Shown: one piece after another, positions 1 to 8,575 of the stretch
How positions within the stretch are numbered: position 1 is the first letter of the stretch
Layout: each line of letters starts with the position of its first letter
Assembly: GCF_021390935.1 (NCBI RefSeq)
Contig: NZ_JAJPUI010000008.1
Coordinates: 248,001-312,000 of the forward strand
Length of the DNA stretch: 64,000 bases
Reading direction: 5' to 3'
DNA from: Streptomyces sp. CC228A
Lineage (GTDB): Bacteria; Actinomycetota; Actinomycetes; Streptomycetales; Streptomycetaceae
Made by a program: the position numbers and the translations under genes
The notes under the pieces: model-generated
The model's input: only the letters and a program-made list of their open reading frames with translations
What the model was told of the DNA's origin: nothing
Database searches by the model: none

Positions 1-1548
1 ACCATCCGGGAGGTCAGCCGCGTCGTCGTCGACGCCCTGCGTGAACCGCTGCGCGCCGACCGGGTCGCCGTCGCCGAACTGGAGGGCGACCGGCTCGTGG
101 TCACCCTGCTCGACCCGCCGCAGCCCGACGCCTGGCCCGAGTCGTGGCGCTCCGAGTGGCGCTCCGAGTGGCCCGACGCCTCCTGCCACACCCTGCCCAC
201 GCTGGAAGGCGCGCTCCGCGAGGGCCATGTCAGCCTGTGGCCCGCCGACACCGGACTCGAACCGGGCCTGGCGGGCATCGGCCCTGGCGGCCTCGCGGTG
301 CTGCCGCTGCCCGCGGAGGGCAGGACGGTCGGCGTGTGCCTGGTCGGCTGGGACCGCGAGCACCGCTTCGGCGCGGAGGAACGCTCGCTGCTCACCGCGA
401 CCGCCGGCATGGTCGGTCAGGCCCTTACGCGTGCCCACGCCCTGGACGCGGGACACGAACTGGCCACGATGCTCCAGCGCAGCCTGCTGCCCCGCAAACT
501 CCCCGACCTCGGCGGAGGCACCGCTGTGGCCCGCTACCTTCCCGCGACCCGCGGGCTGGAGGTCGGCGGCGACTGGTACGACGTGATCCCGCTCGCCGAC
601 GGGCACGTGGCGCTGGTCATCGGCGACGTGCAGGGCCACAGCGCAGGAGCCGCGACCATCATGGGCCAGATGCGCACCGCCATCCGCGCCTACGCGGTGG
701 AGGGCCACCCGCCCGACGTCGTCGTCGCGCACGCCAACCGGCTGCTCGTCGGCATGGAGACCGACCTGTTCGCCACGTGCTGCTACGTCGACCTCGACAT
801 GGAGGAGGGCATCGCCTGGGTCGTCCGCGCCGGGCACCTGCCGCCGCTGCTGCGCCTGCCCGACGGCACCACGCTGGAGACCGCCGCCGAAGGCGGCCCG
901 CCGCTCGGTGTCCTGGCGGACGCCGAGTACCCCATGACGGAGTGGGGACTGGCCCCCGGCACCCTGCTCGCCCTCGTCACCGACGGGCTGGTCGAGTCCT
1001 CCAGCCTGCCGATGGAGGAGGGCATGCGGGCGGTGCGCGGCCTGCTCGCCGCCGCGGACCCGGCCGACCCCGGACGCGTCGCGGACGAGCTCCTCGCGCA
1101 CCACCACCGCCGCGACGACGACGTGGCCGTCCTGCTGCTGCGCTACGACGGCATGCGGGTACGGCCCATCCGCGCCCGCTGGGCGGTGTGGCGGCTGCCG
1201 GACGCCGTGATGCACGCGCGCCGCTTCACCGCGCGCACCCTGCGCTCCTGGTCCGCGGACGGGGCGCTCGACATGGCGCTGCTGGTGGTCTCCGAGCTGG
1301 TCACCAACGCCGTCGCCCACACGCGGGGGGAAGTGCGGTTGGACCTCACGCTCGCCGGGGACCGGCTGCGCATCGCCGTCAACGACACCTCTCCCCGCGC
1401 CCCCGTCAGGGCCGCCAGCACCGACTGGGAGGCGACCGGAGGCCGGGGGCTCCTGCTCGTCGAGGCCGTGTCGACGTCCTGGGGCTCCCTGCCGCTCGGC
1501 GGCGGCAAGCAGGTCTGGGCCGAACTCACCGTGGAGCGGACGCCATGA
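1..1548 (+). CDS. GAF / SpoIIE-type PP2C phosphatase with C-terminal HATPase domain (5' truncated)
   Basis: The frame is open from base 1, so the N-terminus lies outside the window; 515 residues are visible. The first ~140 look like the end of a GAF-type sensor domain. A SpoIIE/PP2C phosphatase core follows, with VGGDWYDVIPL and VIGDVQGHS carrying the metal-binding aspartates, then LVTDGLVE. The last ~130 residues are an anti-sigma-type HATPase, with SELVTNAVAH as the N-box and GGRGLLLVEA as the G-box. Such proteins usually dephosphorylate anti-anti-sigma factors and bind sigma factors in partner-switching pathways. The TGA overlaps the next ATG (ATGA), so it is translationally coupled to a sugar-binding lipoprotein gene; a role in sensing sugar import is inference. 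The family call is firm, the signal unknown. Confidence 0.9.
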   Translation, partial: TIREVSRVVVDALREPLRADRVAVAELEGDRLVVTLLDPPQPDAWPESWRSEWRSEWPDASCHTLPTLEGALREGHVSLWPADTGLEPGLAGIGPGGLAVLPLPAEGRTVGVCLVGWDREHRFGAEERSLLTATAGMVGQALTRAHALDAGHELATMLQRSLLPRKLPDLGGGTAVARYLPATRGLEVGGDWYDVIPLADGHVALVIGDVQGHSAGAATIMGQMRTAIRAYAVEGHPPDVVVAHANRLLVGMETDLFATCCYVDLDMEEGIAWVVRAGHLPPLLRLPDGTTLETAAEGGPPLGVLADAEYPMTEWGLAPGTLLALVTDGLVESSSLPMEEGMRAVRGLLAAADPADPGRVADELLAHHHRRDDDVAVLLLRYDGMRVRPIRARWAVWRLPDAVMHARRFTARTLRSWSADGALDMALLVVSELVTNAVAHTRGEVRLDLTLAGDRLRIAVNDTSPRAPVRAASTDWEATGGRGLLLVEAVSTSWGSLPLGGGKQVWAELTVERTP

Positions 1549-3213
1549 ACCCCCGCAGCACACCCCCGCACACCCCCGGCCGGCAGGCCCCGCCCCCGCC
1601 GGAGGCCGGTCGATTGGCTCCGCCCCTGCCCGACGCCCGGCGGCTTCAGCCCCCGCAGACGACTGCGCAGGTTGCGTCCGTCCGCCCCGCCGGGGAGGCG
1701 CCGCGCCCGCACAGCCCCGGCGGGCAGGCCCCGCCCCGGACGGGCGCCGATCGGCAGGCCCCGCCCCGGACGGGCGCCGATCGGCAGGCCCCGCCGCCAC
1801 CCGACACCGACCGGCAGCCCCGGCCCCCGCACACCGACGACCGGTCGGCGCCCCCGCAGTTCACAGCCACAGCCACAGCCACAGCCACAGCCACAGCCAC
1901 CGCTGCCGCCGCCAGCGCTACCGCCACCGCCGCCGTGCCCCAGTCGCCGCCCGTGCCCCCGGTGGCTCTCGACCCCGCCCCCGCGCAGCCCTCCGGCGGC
2001 ACGGCGCGGCGCCGCCCCCGTACCACCGCCCCCAAACCACCGCCCCCGTACCGCCGCCCCCGCAGCGCGGCGGCGCCGGCGGGGTCGGCGGCGTGCCGGG
2101 GCCCTCGCGCTCGCCGTGCTGCTCCTCGGCGGCGGGCTCGCCGCCTGCGGCAAGGCCGCCGAGGTGCGCGACGGCGGGGCCGGACAGGCCGTCGCCCGGG
2201 ACAGCAACGCCATCGGCCTGCTGCTGCCGGGCAGCACCGACCGCTGGGAGAAGTACGACAGGCCCCTTCTGGAGCAGCGCATCCGCGAGCTGTGCCCCGA
2301 GTGCACCGTGCGGTCCGCCAGCGCCCAGCAGGAAGTGGCCATCCAGCGGCAGCAGATCGACGCCATGATCACCCAGGGGGTGCGGGTGCTGGTCCTCAGC
2401 GCCGTCGACGGCCGGTCCGTCGCCTCCTCCGTCGAGAAGGCGCGCGACGCCGGAATCGATGTCGTCGCCTACGACCGGCTCGCCGAGGGGCCGATCTCCG
2501 GCTACGTGTCCTTCGACGGCGAGGAGGTCGGCCGCCTCCAGGCGCGGGCCCTGCTGGACGCCCTCGGTGAGGAGGCCGGCAGCAGCCGGATCGTCATGAT
2601 GAACGGCGACCCGGCGGACCCGAACTCCGGGTGGTTCAAGGAAGGTGCGCTGTCCGTCCTCGACGGCAGGGTGCACATCGCCAAGTCGTACGACACCGTC
2701 GAGTGGCGGCCCACGAACGCGCACCTGAACATGGCCGGCGCCATCGCAGCCCTCGGCGCGGACGGCATCGACGGCGTCTACTCGGCCAACGACGGTCTCG
2801 CCTCCGGCGTCATCGCCGCCCTCAAGTCCGCCAGGATCCGCCCGCTGCCGCCCGTGACCGGCCAGGACGCCGAGCTCGCCGGCATCCAGCGGATCGTGGC
2901 CGGCGAGCAGTACATGACCGTCTACAAGCCGTTCCGGCAGGAAGCGGACGCCGCGGCCCGGATGGCCGTCGCCCTGGTCCGCGGGCAGACCCTCGACGGC
3001 ATCGCCGAGTCCACGGTGACCAGCGGCGACGACGACGGCGGCCCCGGCACCCGCACCCACGGCATCCCGGCCGTCCTGCTCACGCCCGTGCCCGTCACCG
3101 CCGGCACCATACGGGACACCGTCGTCGCGGACGGCCTCCACACCGTCGACCAGATCTGCACCCCCGAGTACGCCTCCGCCTGCGAGAAGGCCGGACTGAC
3201 CGACACGGAGTGA
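1545..3213 (+). CDS. Xylose-type sugar ABC transporter substrate-binding lipoprotein (frame change near N-terminus)
   Basis: The mature protein is read in frame from about 2080 to 3213. It has an Arg-rich n-region, hydrophobic core and lipobox LAAC, then a type-I periplasmic binding fold. NGDPADPNSGWFKEGALSVL, YSANDGLASG and the GQDAELAGIQRIVAGEQYMT segment are typical of XylF-like CUT2 binding proteins. No usable start lies in this frame close to the signal peptide. The ATG at 1545, overlapping the upstream stop, opens a different frame encoding a Pro/Ala-rich stretch with good GC3, and the two must be joined between about 1900 and 2090. Either bases are missing there or the long extension is real. 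ATPase and permease genes follow. Substrate xylose or a related pentose is inferred from family. Confidence 0.8.
1725..1784 (+). repeat. Two exact 30-bp direct repeats in a Pro-rich coding stretch
   Basis: The 30-base unit beginning CAGGCCCCGCCCCGG occurs at 1725-1754 and 1755-1784, followed by a partial third copy from 1785. In the frame opened at 1545 it encodes QAPPRTGADR twice. Tandem duplication within a low-complexity N-terminal extension. Confidence 0.9.
1863..1898 (+). repeat. Hexanucleotide repeat (ACAGCC)x6
   Basis: Six perfect copies of ACAGCC. Depending on frame they encode Thr-Ala or Gln-Pro runs. The unit is a multiple of three, so copy-number change alone would not shift the frame. 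Confidence 0.95.
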
Positions 3214-3219
3214 AAGCCC

Positions 3220-4008
3220 ATGGCCCACCAGTCAGCGGCGCCCCTGCTCGCCCTGCGGGGCATCCGCAAGCGGTACGGCGCCGTACAGGCCCTCGCCGAC
3301 GTCGATCTGGACATCCACGCCGGCGAGGTCGTCGCGCTGGTCGGCGACAACGGCGCCGGGAAGTCCACCCTCGTCAAGGTCATCGCCGGGGTCGACCCCG
3401 CCGACCGCGGCACGATCGCATGGGAGGGCAGGACCGTGCACCTGACCCGCCCCCACGACGCCCAGGGCCTCGGCATCGCGACCGTGTACCAGGACCTGGC
3501 GCTCTGCGACAACCTCGACGTCGTCGGCAACCTCTTCCTCGGCCGCGAACTGCGCCGCTTCGGCCTCCTCGACGAGGTCGAGATGGAGCGCCGCACCCTC
3601 GGCCTGCTGCACTCCTTCGCGATCCGCATGCCGAGCGTTCGGCTCCCCGTGGCCTCCCTCTCCGGGGGCCAGCGGCAGACCATCGCCATCTCCCGCTCCC
3701 TCATCGGGGAACCCCGGCTCGTCCTCCTCGACGAGCCCACCGCCGCACTCGGCATCGAGCAGACCGCACAGGTCCTCAACGTCGTCGACCGGCTGCGCGA
3801 ACGCGGCCTCGGCGTCCTCCTCATCAGCCACAACCTGGGCGACGTCAAAGCGGTCGCGGACTCCGTGGCCGTGCTGCGGCTCGGCCGGAACAACGGCTTC
3901 TTCGACGTGACCACCACCTCCTACGAGCAGATCGTCTCCTCGATCACCGGAGCGACGGACAACGCCGTGACCCGCAGGACCTCACCCGAGTGGGAGGCGG
4001 ACCGGTGA
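3220..4008 (+). CDS. Sugar ABC transporter ATP-binding protein, single-domain CUT2 type
   Basis: 262 residues. Walker A is GDNGAGKST, the ABC signature LSGGQRQ, Walker B LVLLDEPT, and the switch histidine is in LLISHNL. E. coli XylG/RbsA carry two nucleotide-binding domains in ~500 residues; this is a single-domain version, as in FrcA-like and many actinobacterial pentose systems, so it would act as a homodimer. ATG 3220 lies 6 bases after the binding-protein stop. Its TGA overlaps the GTG of the permease (GTGA), giving a tight transporter operon with 1545-3213 and 4005-5231. It powers sugar uptake at the cytoplasmic membrane; the exact sugar is not shown by the sequence. Confidence 0.93.
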   Translation: MAHQSAAPLLALRGIRKRYGAVQALADVDLDIHAGEVVALVGDNGAGKSTLVKVIAGVDPADRGTIAWEGRTVHLTRPHDAQGLGIATVYQDLALCDNLDVVGNLFLGRELRRFGLLDEVEMERRTLGLLHSFAIRMPSVRLPVASLSGGQRQTIAISRSLIGEPRLVLLDEPTAALGIEQTAQVLNVVDRLRERGLGVLLISHNLGDVKAVADSVAVLRLGRNNGFFDVTTTSYEQIVSSITGATDNAVTRRTSPEWEADR

Positions 4009-5231
4009 GGGCCGCGCCGACCGCAGGGGACAGTCGGACGACGCGGGCCCGCCTCGCGCACTCCGGCGAGGCGCTCACCCGCCGGCTGCGCGTCGGCGAG
4101 CTCGGCTCACTGCCCGTCCTGATCAGCCTCGCCGCCATCTGGATCATCTTCGCCGGCCTCGACGAGGCGTTCCTCTCCCCCCGCAACCTGTCCAACCTCA
4201 GCATCGACATCGTCGGCACCGGACTCATCGCCGTGGGCATCGTCTTCGTGCTGCTGCTCGGCGAGATCGACCTCTCCGTCGGCTCCGTCAGCGGACTCTC
4301 GGCGGCTGTGTTCGCGGTGCTGAACGTCCACCACGGCATGCCCGAGGCCCCCGCGGTGGCGCTGGCCGTCGCCCTGGGCACGGCCATCGGCCTCTTCCAG
4401 GGCCTCGTGTTCACGAAGGTCGGCGTACCCGCCTTCGTGGTCACCCTCGCCGGGCTGCTCGGCTGGAACGGCCTCATGCTGTACATCCTCGGCGCGAGCG
4501 GCACCGTCAACCTCGACGACGACGGCCTCGTCGCCCAGCTGACGGACTACTACTTCTCGTACGTGGCCGTCGCCTACGGCGTGGCAGCCGTCGGGGTCGC
4601 CGGCTACTTCCTCGCCGCCGTGACCGACGCGCGCCGCCGCCGCTCCGCGGGTGTGCCGTCCCGCGGCACCCGCGAGATCGCCGTCCGCACCGCGGCCCTC
4701 GCCGCGGTCGCCTTCGCGACTGCGGTCGTGCTCAACCGGTTCCAGGGGCTGCCCCTGGCCCTGCTGATCTTCCTCGTCCTGCTCGTCGTCCTCGACCAGG
4801 TACTGCGCCGCACACGGTACGGGCGGACCGTGTTCGCGCTCGGCGGCCGGCTGGAGGCCGCCCGGCGGGCCGGGATCAGCGTCGACCGGGTCCGGATCTC
4901 CGTCTTCATGGTCTCCGGGACCATGGCCGCGCTCGGCGGGCTGTTCCTCGCCTCCCGCGTCACCTCCGCCAGCCAGTCCTCCGGCGGCGGCAACCTGCTC
5001 ATGAACGCCATCGCCGCCGCCGTCATCGGCGGCACCAGCCTCTTCGGCGGCCGCGGCACGGTCTGGTCCGCGCTGTTCGGCGTCCTGGTCATCCAGTCGA
5101 TCGCGTCCGGAGTCGCCCTCCTCGGCATCCGCGGCGCCGTCCAGTTCATGATCACCGGAGGGGTGCTGCTGCTCGCCGTCGTCATCGACTCGCTGTCGCG
5201 GCGCGCCCAGAAAGCCCACGGCCGGGTGTGA
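4005..5231 (+). CDS. Sugar ABC transporter permease, XylH/RbsC family
   Basis: 408 residues starting at the GTG that overlaps the ATPase stop. It is a multi-span membrane protein with the family's GEIDLSVGSV motif after the second hydrophobic segment and the cytoplasmic loop RRTRYGRTVFALGGRLEAARRAGI, where CUT2 permeases contact the ATPase. Late hydrophobic segments include AIAAAVIGGTSLFGGRG. With a single type of permease gene, it should form a homodimeric pore. Third gene of the pentose-type transporter. It is convergent with the tgmB-like gene, and the two 3' ends meet or slightly overlap near 5.23 kb. Confidence 0.93.
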   Translation: MRAAPTAGDSRTTRARLAHSGEALTRRLRVGELGSLPVLISLAAIWIIFAGLDEAFLSPRNLSNLSIDIVGTGLIAVGIVFVLLLGEIDLSVGSVSGLSAAVFAVLNVHHGMPEAPAVALAVALGTAIGLFQGLVFTKVGVPAFVVTLAGLLGWNGLMLYILGASGTVNLDDDGLVAQLTDYYFSYVAVAYGVAAVGVAGYFLAAVTDARRRRSAGVPSRGTREIAVRTAALAAVAFATAVVLNRFQGLPLALLIFLVLLVVLDQVLRRTRYGRTVFALGGRLEAARRAGISVDRVRISVFMVSGTMAALGGLFLASRVTSASQSSGGGNLLMNAIAAAVIGGTSLFGGRGTVWSALFGVLVIQSIASGVALLGIRGAVQFMITGGVLLLAVVIDSLSRRAQKAHGRV

Positions 5232-5234
5232 CGG

Positions 5235-6202
5235 GCGCACCGCCGCACCCACCGCAGCCGCGCCCCCGGCGGGCCGACCCGCCAGCCACACGGCGACCGC
5301 CCGCGCGATCGGCTGCCCTGTGGCGAGCTCCACGAAGCCGAACTGGCCGCCCTGGTTGCACTCCAGGAACCACCACACCCCCGCCGCGTCCTCCGCGAAG
5401 TCGAACGCCCCGTACGCCAGCGACGCCGACTCCAGATAGGCCCGTACGGCCCGCCCCACGTGCTCGGGCACCCCCACCGGGCGCCACGCGCGGCCGGTGT
5501 CGCCGTACCGCCCGTCGACCTGGCCGGGCACGGCGTCCTTCCGCGCGGCGAACAGCCGCCGCCGACGGCCGTCAGCCGCACGTCGGCCCGCTTCGCGACG
5601 TACCGCTGGAGCAGCGTGGGACCCGCCGCCACGGCGGCGAAGTCCGCCCCCGGCCCGACCAGCGACGTCGGCATCGCCAGCGGCCCCTCCCCGCCGGTGT
5701 CCCGCGGCGGACCCGACAGGGTCTTGACCACGACCTGCCGGTGCAGCGCCGCGAACTCCTGCGCGGCCCTCGGGAACGTGGTGACGACCGCGGGCGGCAC
5801 GGGAAAGCCGCTGCGGTGCGCCAGCCGCAGCTGCCACGGCTTGTACCGGGCCCGCTGCGCCGCACCCGGGTGGTTCATCCACCGCGCGCCCGTGCACAGC
5901 AGCATCCCGTACAGCGCCTGCCGGGTCTCCTCGGTGAGCCACGGCGACGCCCCCGGCGCCCGCGCCGCCGGCTCTCCGGGCCTGCGGACCCAGATGCCGC
6001 GCAGCGCGGCGGTGCTCACCATGCGGCCGTCCACGGACAGGTAGCCGTGGACCTCGCCCCGTACGTACTCCGCCGACAGCGCTGCCCTGCCGGGCAGGTC
6101 GGCCGGGTCCAGCCGCACCACCGGGACGGACCGCTCCAGCAGCCGGGCCACCACCAGATCCGCCGTCACGTCCTGCTCGCACGTCAGGACCAGCACGCTC
6201 AT
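5235..6202 (-). CDS. tgmB: ATP-grasp ribosomal peptide maturase, TgmB/MvdD-like (frameshifted)
   Basis: Starts at ATG 6202 (MSVLVLTCEQDVTADLV), 8 bases after the precursor gene stop. The pre-ATP-grasp half has GIWVRRP and ARWMNHP, and ATP-grasp hallmarks follow: FPVPPAVVTTFP, VVVKTLSGPP, and a C-terminal part with AYGAFDFAEDA and WWFLECNQGGQFGFVE carrying the metal-binding acid and Asn. The first part is in one frame down to about 5555; the rest is in the next frame, as expected if one base is missing in a GGC run. No stop follows in the second frame near 5.23 kb, so the true end is uncertain; a second slip would end it at 5182. The enzyme would form ATP-driven side-chain ester or amide crosslinks in the peptide at 6211-6405. 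Confidence 0.85.
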
Positions 6203-6210
6203 CGCGCGGC

Positions 6211-6405
6211 TCAGTCGTCGAAGTGCGTCTGGGAGCCGGCCGTCGACGTCGTGGTGCCCGTCGCGCGCAGCACCTCCCGGTCCGTGATCGCCGGCCGGCC
6301 GTCGGGCAGCACGTTCAGCTGGAGCGCCGGGTCGTAGACGTACGGTACGGGGACGTCCACGGGATCGGCCGGCACGGCGTACTGGAACGCGAACGGTCGT
6401 CTCAT
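6211..6405 (-). CDS. tgmA: Putative ATP-grasp-modified RiPP precursor (graspetide), TgmA-like
   Basis: 64 residues beginning MRRPFAFQYAVP. The leader contains PYVYDPALQLNVLPDGRPAITD, the conserved block of the putative ATP-grasp-modified RiPP family. The C-terminal core is ATGTTTSTAGSQTHFDD, with several Thr/Ser hydroxyls as donors and a terminal Asp pair as possible acceptors. A purine-rich site (GGGAG) precedes the ATG. It sits immediately upstream of, and on the same strand as, the ATP-grasp maturase, the usual arrangement. No methyltransferase or dedicated peptidase or exporter is adjacent; the neighbours are a trehalose importer upstream and, convergently, a sugar permease. Ring connectivity cannot be read from sequence. 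Confidence 0.88.
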   Translation of the reverse strand: MRRPFAFQYAVPADPVDVPVPYVYDPALQLNVLPDGRPAITDREVLRATGTTTSTAGSQTHFDD

Positions 6406-6494
6406 CGGCGTGGCTCTCCCTCGGTCCCTCGGTGACTGCCGCCTGGCTCACCGAGCAGTACGCACGGCGCCCGCGGTGTGCTCATCACCCTCCG

Positions 6495-7690
6495 TCACCG
6501 GCGGGGGCCCCGGTCCTCGCGGTACGTCAGGTTCACCCCGCTCGCCGGGTCGAACAGGTGCATGGCCGACGTGTCGGCGTACAGCTCCGCCGGGGCGCCC
6601 TCGCGGACCCGGGTCGCCGTGCTCAGCCGCGTCACGATCCGCCCGCCCGGCGCCGCTCCCGCCTCCGCCGCGAGCTCCGCCAACTCGGCGGGCCGGGCGG
6701 CGGCCGCGGGCACCTCGTCCTCCTCCGCCTCCACATGGGCGTACACGTCCGACCCCAGCGACTCCACGACCTCCACGCCCGCCGTGAACCGCGCCCCCGG
6801 CCGCCCGGGTCCACCAGCGCCGCGTCCTCGAACGCCTCGGGACGCAGCCCCACGACCAGCTCGCGCGGCGCGCCCGCGGCCTCCAGCCGCACGCGCACCC
6901 CGTCCTCCAGCGGCAGGTCGCCCAGCGCCGTGCGCAGCAGCCCGCCCTCCACCGCGCCCCGCAGGAAGTTCATGGCGGGCGAGCCGATGAAACCCGCCAC
7001 GAACAGGTTGCGCGGCTCGTCGTACAGGTGCTGCGGCGTGCCCACCTGCTGCACGACGCCGCCCCGCATCACCACGACCCGGTCGCCGAGCGTCATCGCC
7101 TCCGTCTGGTCGTGCGTCACGTAGACGGTGGTGGTGCCCAGCCGCTGCTGGAGCCGGGAGATCTGGGTGCGCATCTGCACCCGCAGCTTCGCGTCCAGGT
7201 TCGACAGCGGCTCGTCCATCAGGAAGACCTTGGGGTCGCGGACGATGGCCCGGCCCATCGCGACGCGCTGCCGCTGCCCGCCCGACAACTGCGCCGGCTT
7301 GCGGTCCAGGTGCTCCGTCAGGCCCAGGATGCGGGCGGCCTCCTCCACCTTCTCCCTGACGACCGCCTTGTCCGTCTTCGCCAGCCGCAGCGCGAACCCC
7401 ATGTTGTCGCGCACGCTCATGTGCGGGTACAGGGCGTAGCTCTGGAACACCATGGCGATGTCCCGGTCCTTCGGCGCCTTGTCGTTGACGACGCGCCCCC
7501 CGATGCGCAGGGTGCCCTCGGTGATGTCCTCCAGCCCCGCGATCATGTTCAGCGTCGTCGACTTCCCGCACCCCGAGGGCCCCACCAGGATGACGAACTC
7601 CCCGTCCGCCACCTCCAGGTCGACGTCGCGCACCGCCACGGACCCGTCGGGGAACCGCTTGGTGACGCCCTCAAGAACGATCTCGGCCAC
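6495..7690 (-). CDS. sugC: Trehalose/sugar ABC transporter ATPase, SugC/MsmX type (one internal frameshift)
   Basis: GTG start at 7690 with AAGGAG upstream. Walker A GPSGCGKST, signature LSGGQRQRVAMGRA, Walker B VFLMDEPLSNLD and the H-loop YVTHDQTEA are present, followed by the regulatory OB-type C-terminal domain of MalK-like ATPases. Near 6800 the frame changes (DPG then RPGARFTAGVEVVESLG) consistent with one missing base in a G-rich run; the C-terminal frame ends at 6495 with YREDRGPRR. Total span fits the usual ~390-400 residues. It follows the two permeases and the LpqY-like binding protein on the same strand, so it is the ATPase of that importer; MsmX-type ATPases can also serve other sugar permeases. 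Confidence 0.9.
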
Positions 7691-7729
7691 GGTACGTGCT
7701 CCTTGGTGCTCCTTGAAGGGGTGCGCCGG

Positions 7730-8575
7730 TCAGCCCTTGACCGCGCCGGAGGTCAGCCCGGCGACGATGCGCCGCTGGAACAGCAGGACGAACACGACGA
7801 CGGGCACCGTGATGACCACCGCGGCCGCCGCGATCGACCCCGTCGGCTGCTGGAACTGGCTGCTGCCCGTGAAGAACGCGATCGCCGCGGGCACCGTCCG
7901 CGCCGACTGCGTCGACGTCAACGAGATCGCGAACAGGAAGTCGTTCCAGCAGAAGATGAACACCAGGATCGCCGTGGTGAACACCCCCGGAGCCGCCAGC
8001 GGCGCGATCACCAGCCGGAACGCCTGCGCCGGTGTCGCCCCGTCGACCTTCGCCGCCTTCTCCAGGTCCCAGGGGATCTCCCGGAAGAACGCCGACAGGG
8101 TGTAGATCGCCAGCGGCAGGGAGAACGTCATGTACGGCAGGACCAGCCCCGCCCACGTGTCGAAGAGGCCCAGCGCCCGCTCGATCGCGAACAGCGGCGA
8201 CACCAGCGAGATCGGCGGGAACATCGCGATCAGCAGCGACACCCCGATCAGCAGCCGCTTCCCCGGGAACCGCAGCCGCGCCACCGCGTAGGCGGCCATC
8301 GTCCCCAGCGCGACCGCGATTGCGGTCGCGATCAGCGCGATCCCGATCGAGTTGACCAGCGCCCTCGTGAACTCCGCCGTCTCGAAGATGCCCCGGTAGT
8401 TGTCCCACGTCCACCGCGCGGGGATGAACCGGCCGTCGCCCAGCGTCGACGGATCCTTGAAGGACAGCGCCGCGATCCAGCACACCGGCAGCAGCGCGTA
8501 CACCACGACCACCGTGTTGGCGGCGGTCCACCCCGCCATCCGGCGCCGCCCGCCGGCACCCGCTCCCGCCGCCAT
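7730..8575 (-). CDS. sugB: Carbohydrate ABC transporter permease, SugB-like
   Basis: 281 residues. ATG at 8575 overlaps the stop of the preceding permease (TGATG), so translation is coupled. It is a MalG-type inner-membrane permease with about six hydrophobic segments and the EAA loop WDLEKAAKVDGATPAQAFRL, where the ATPase docks, followed by FCWNDFLFAISL. It pairs with the 8575-9549 permease as the heterodimeric channel of the trehalose-type importer. The sugC start lies 39 bases downstream. Confidence 0.92.
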   Translation of the reverse strand: MAAGAGAGGRRRMAGWTAANTVVVVYALLPVCWIAALSFKDPSTLGDGRFIPARWTWDNYRGIFETAEFTRALVNSIGIALIATAIAVALGTMAAYAVARLRFPGKRLLIGVSLLIAMFPPISLVSPLFAIERALGLFDTWAGLVLPYMTFSLPLAIYTLSAFFREIPWDLEKAAKVDGATPAQAFRLVIAPLAAPGVFTTAILVFIFCWNDFLFAISLTSTQSARTVPAAIAFFTGSSQFQQPTGSIAAAAVVITVPVVVFVLLFQRRIVAGLTSGAVKG

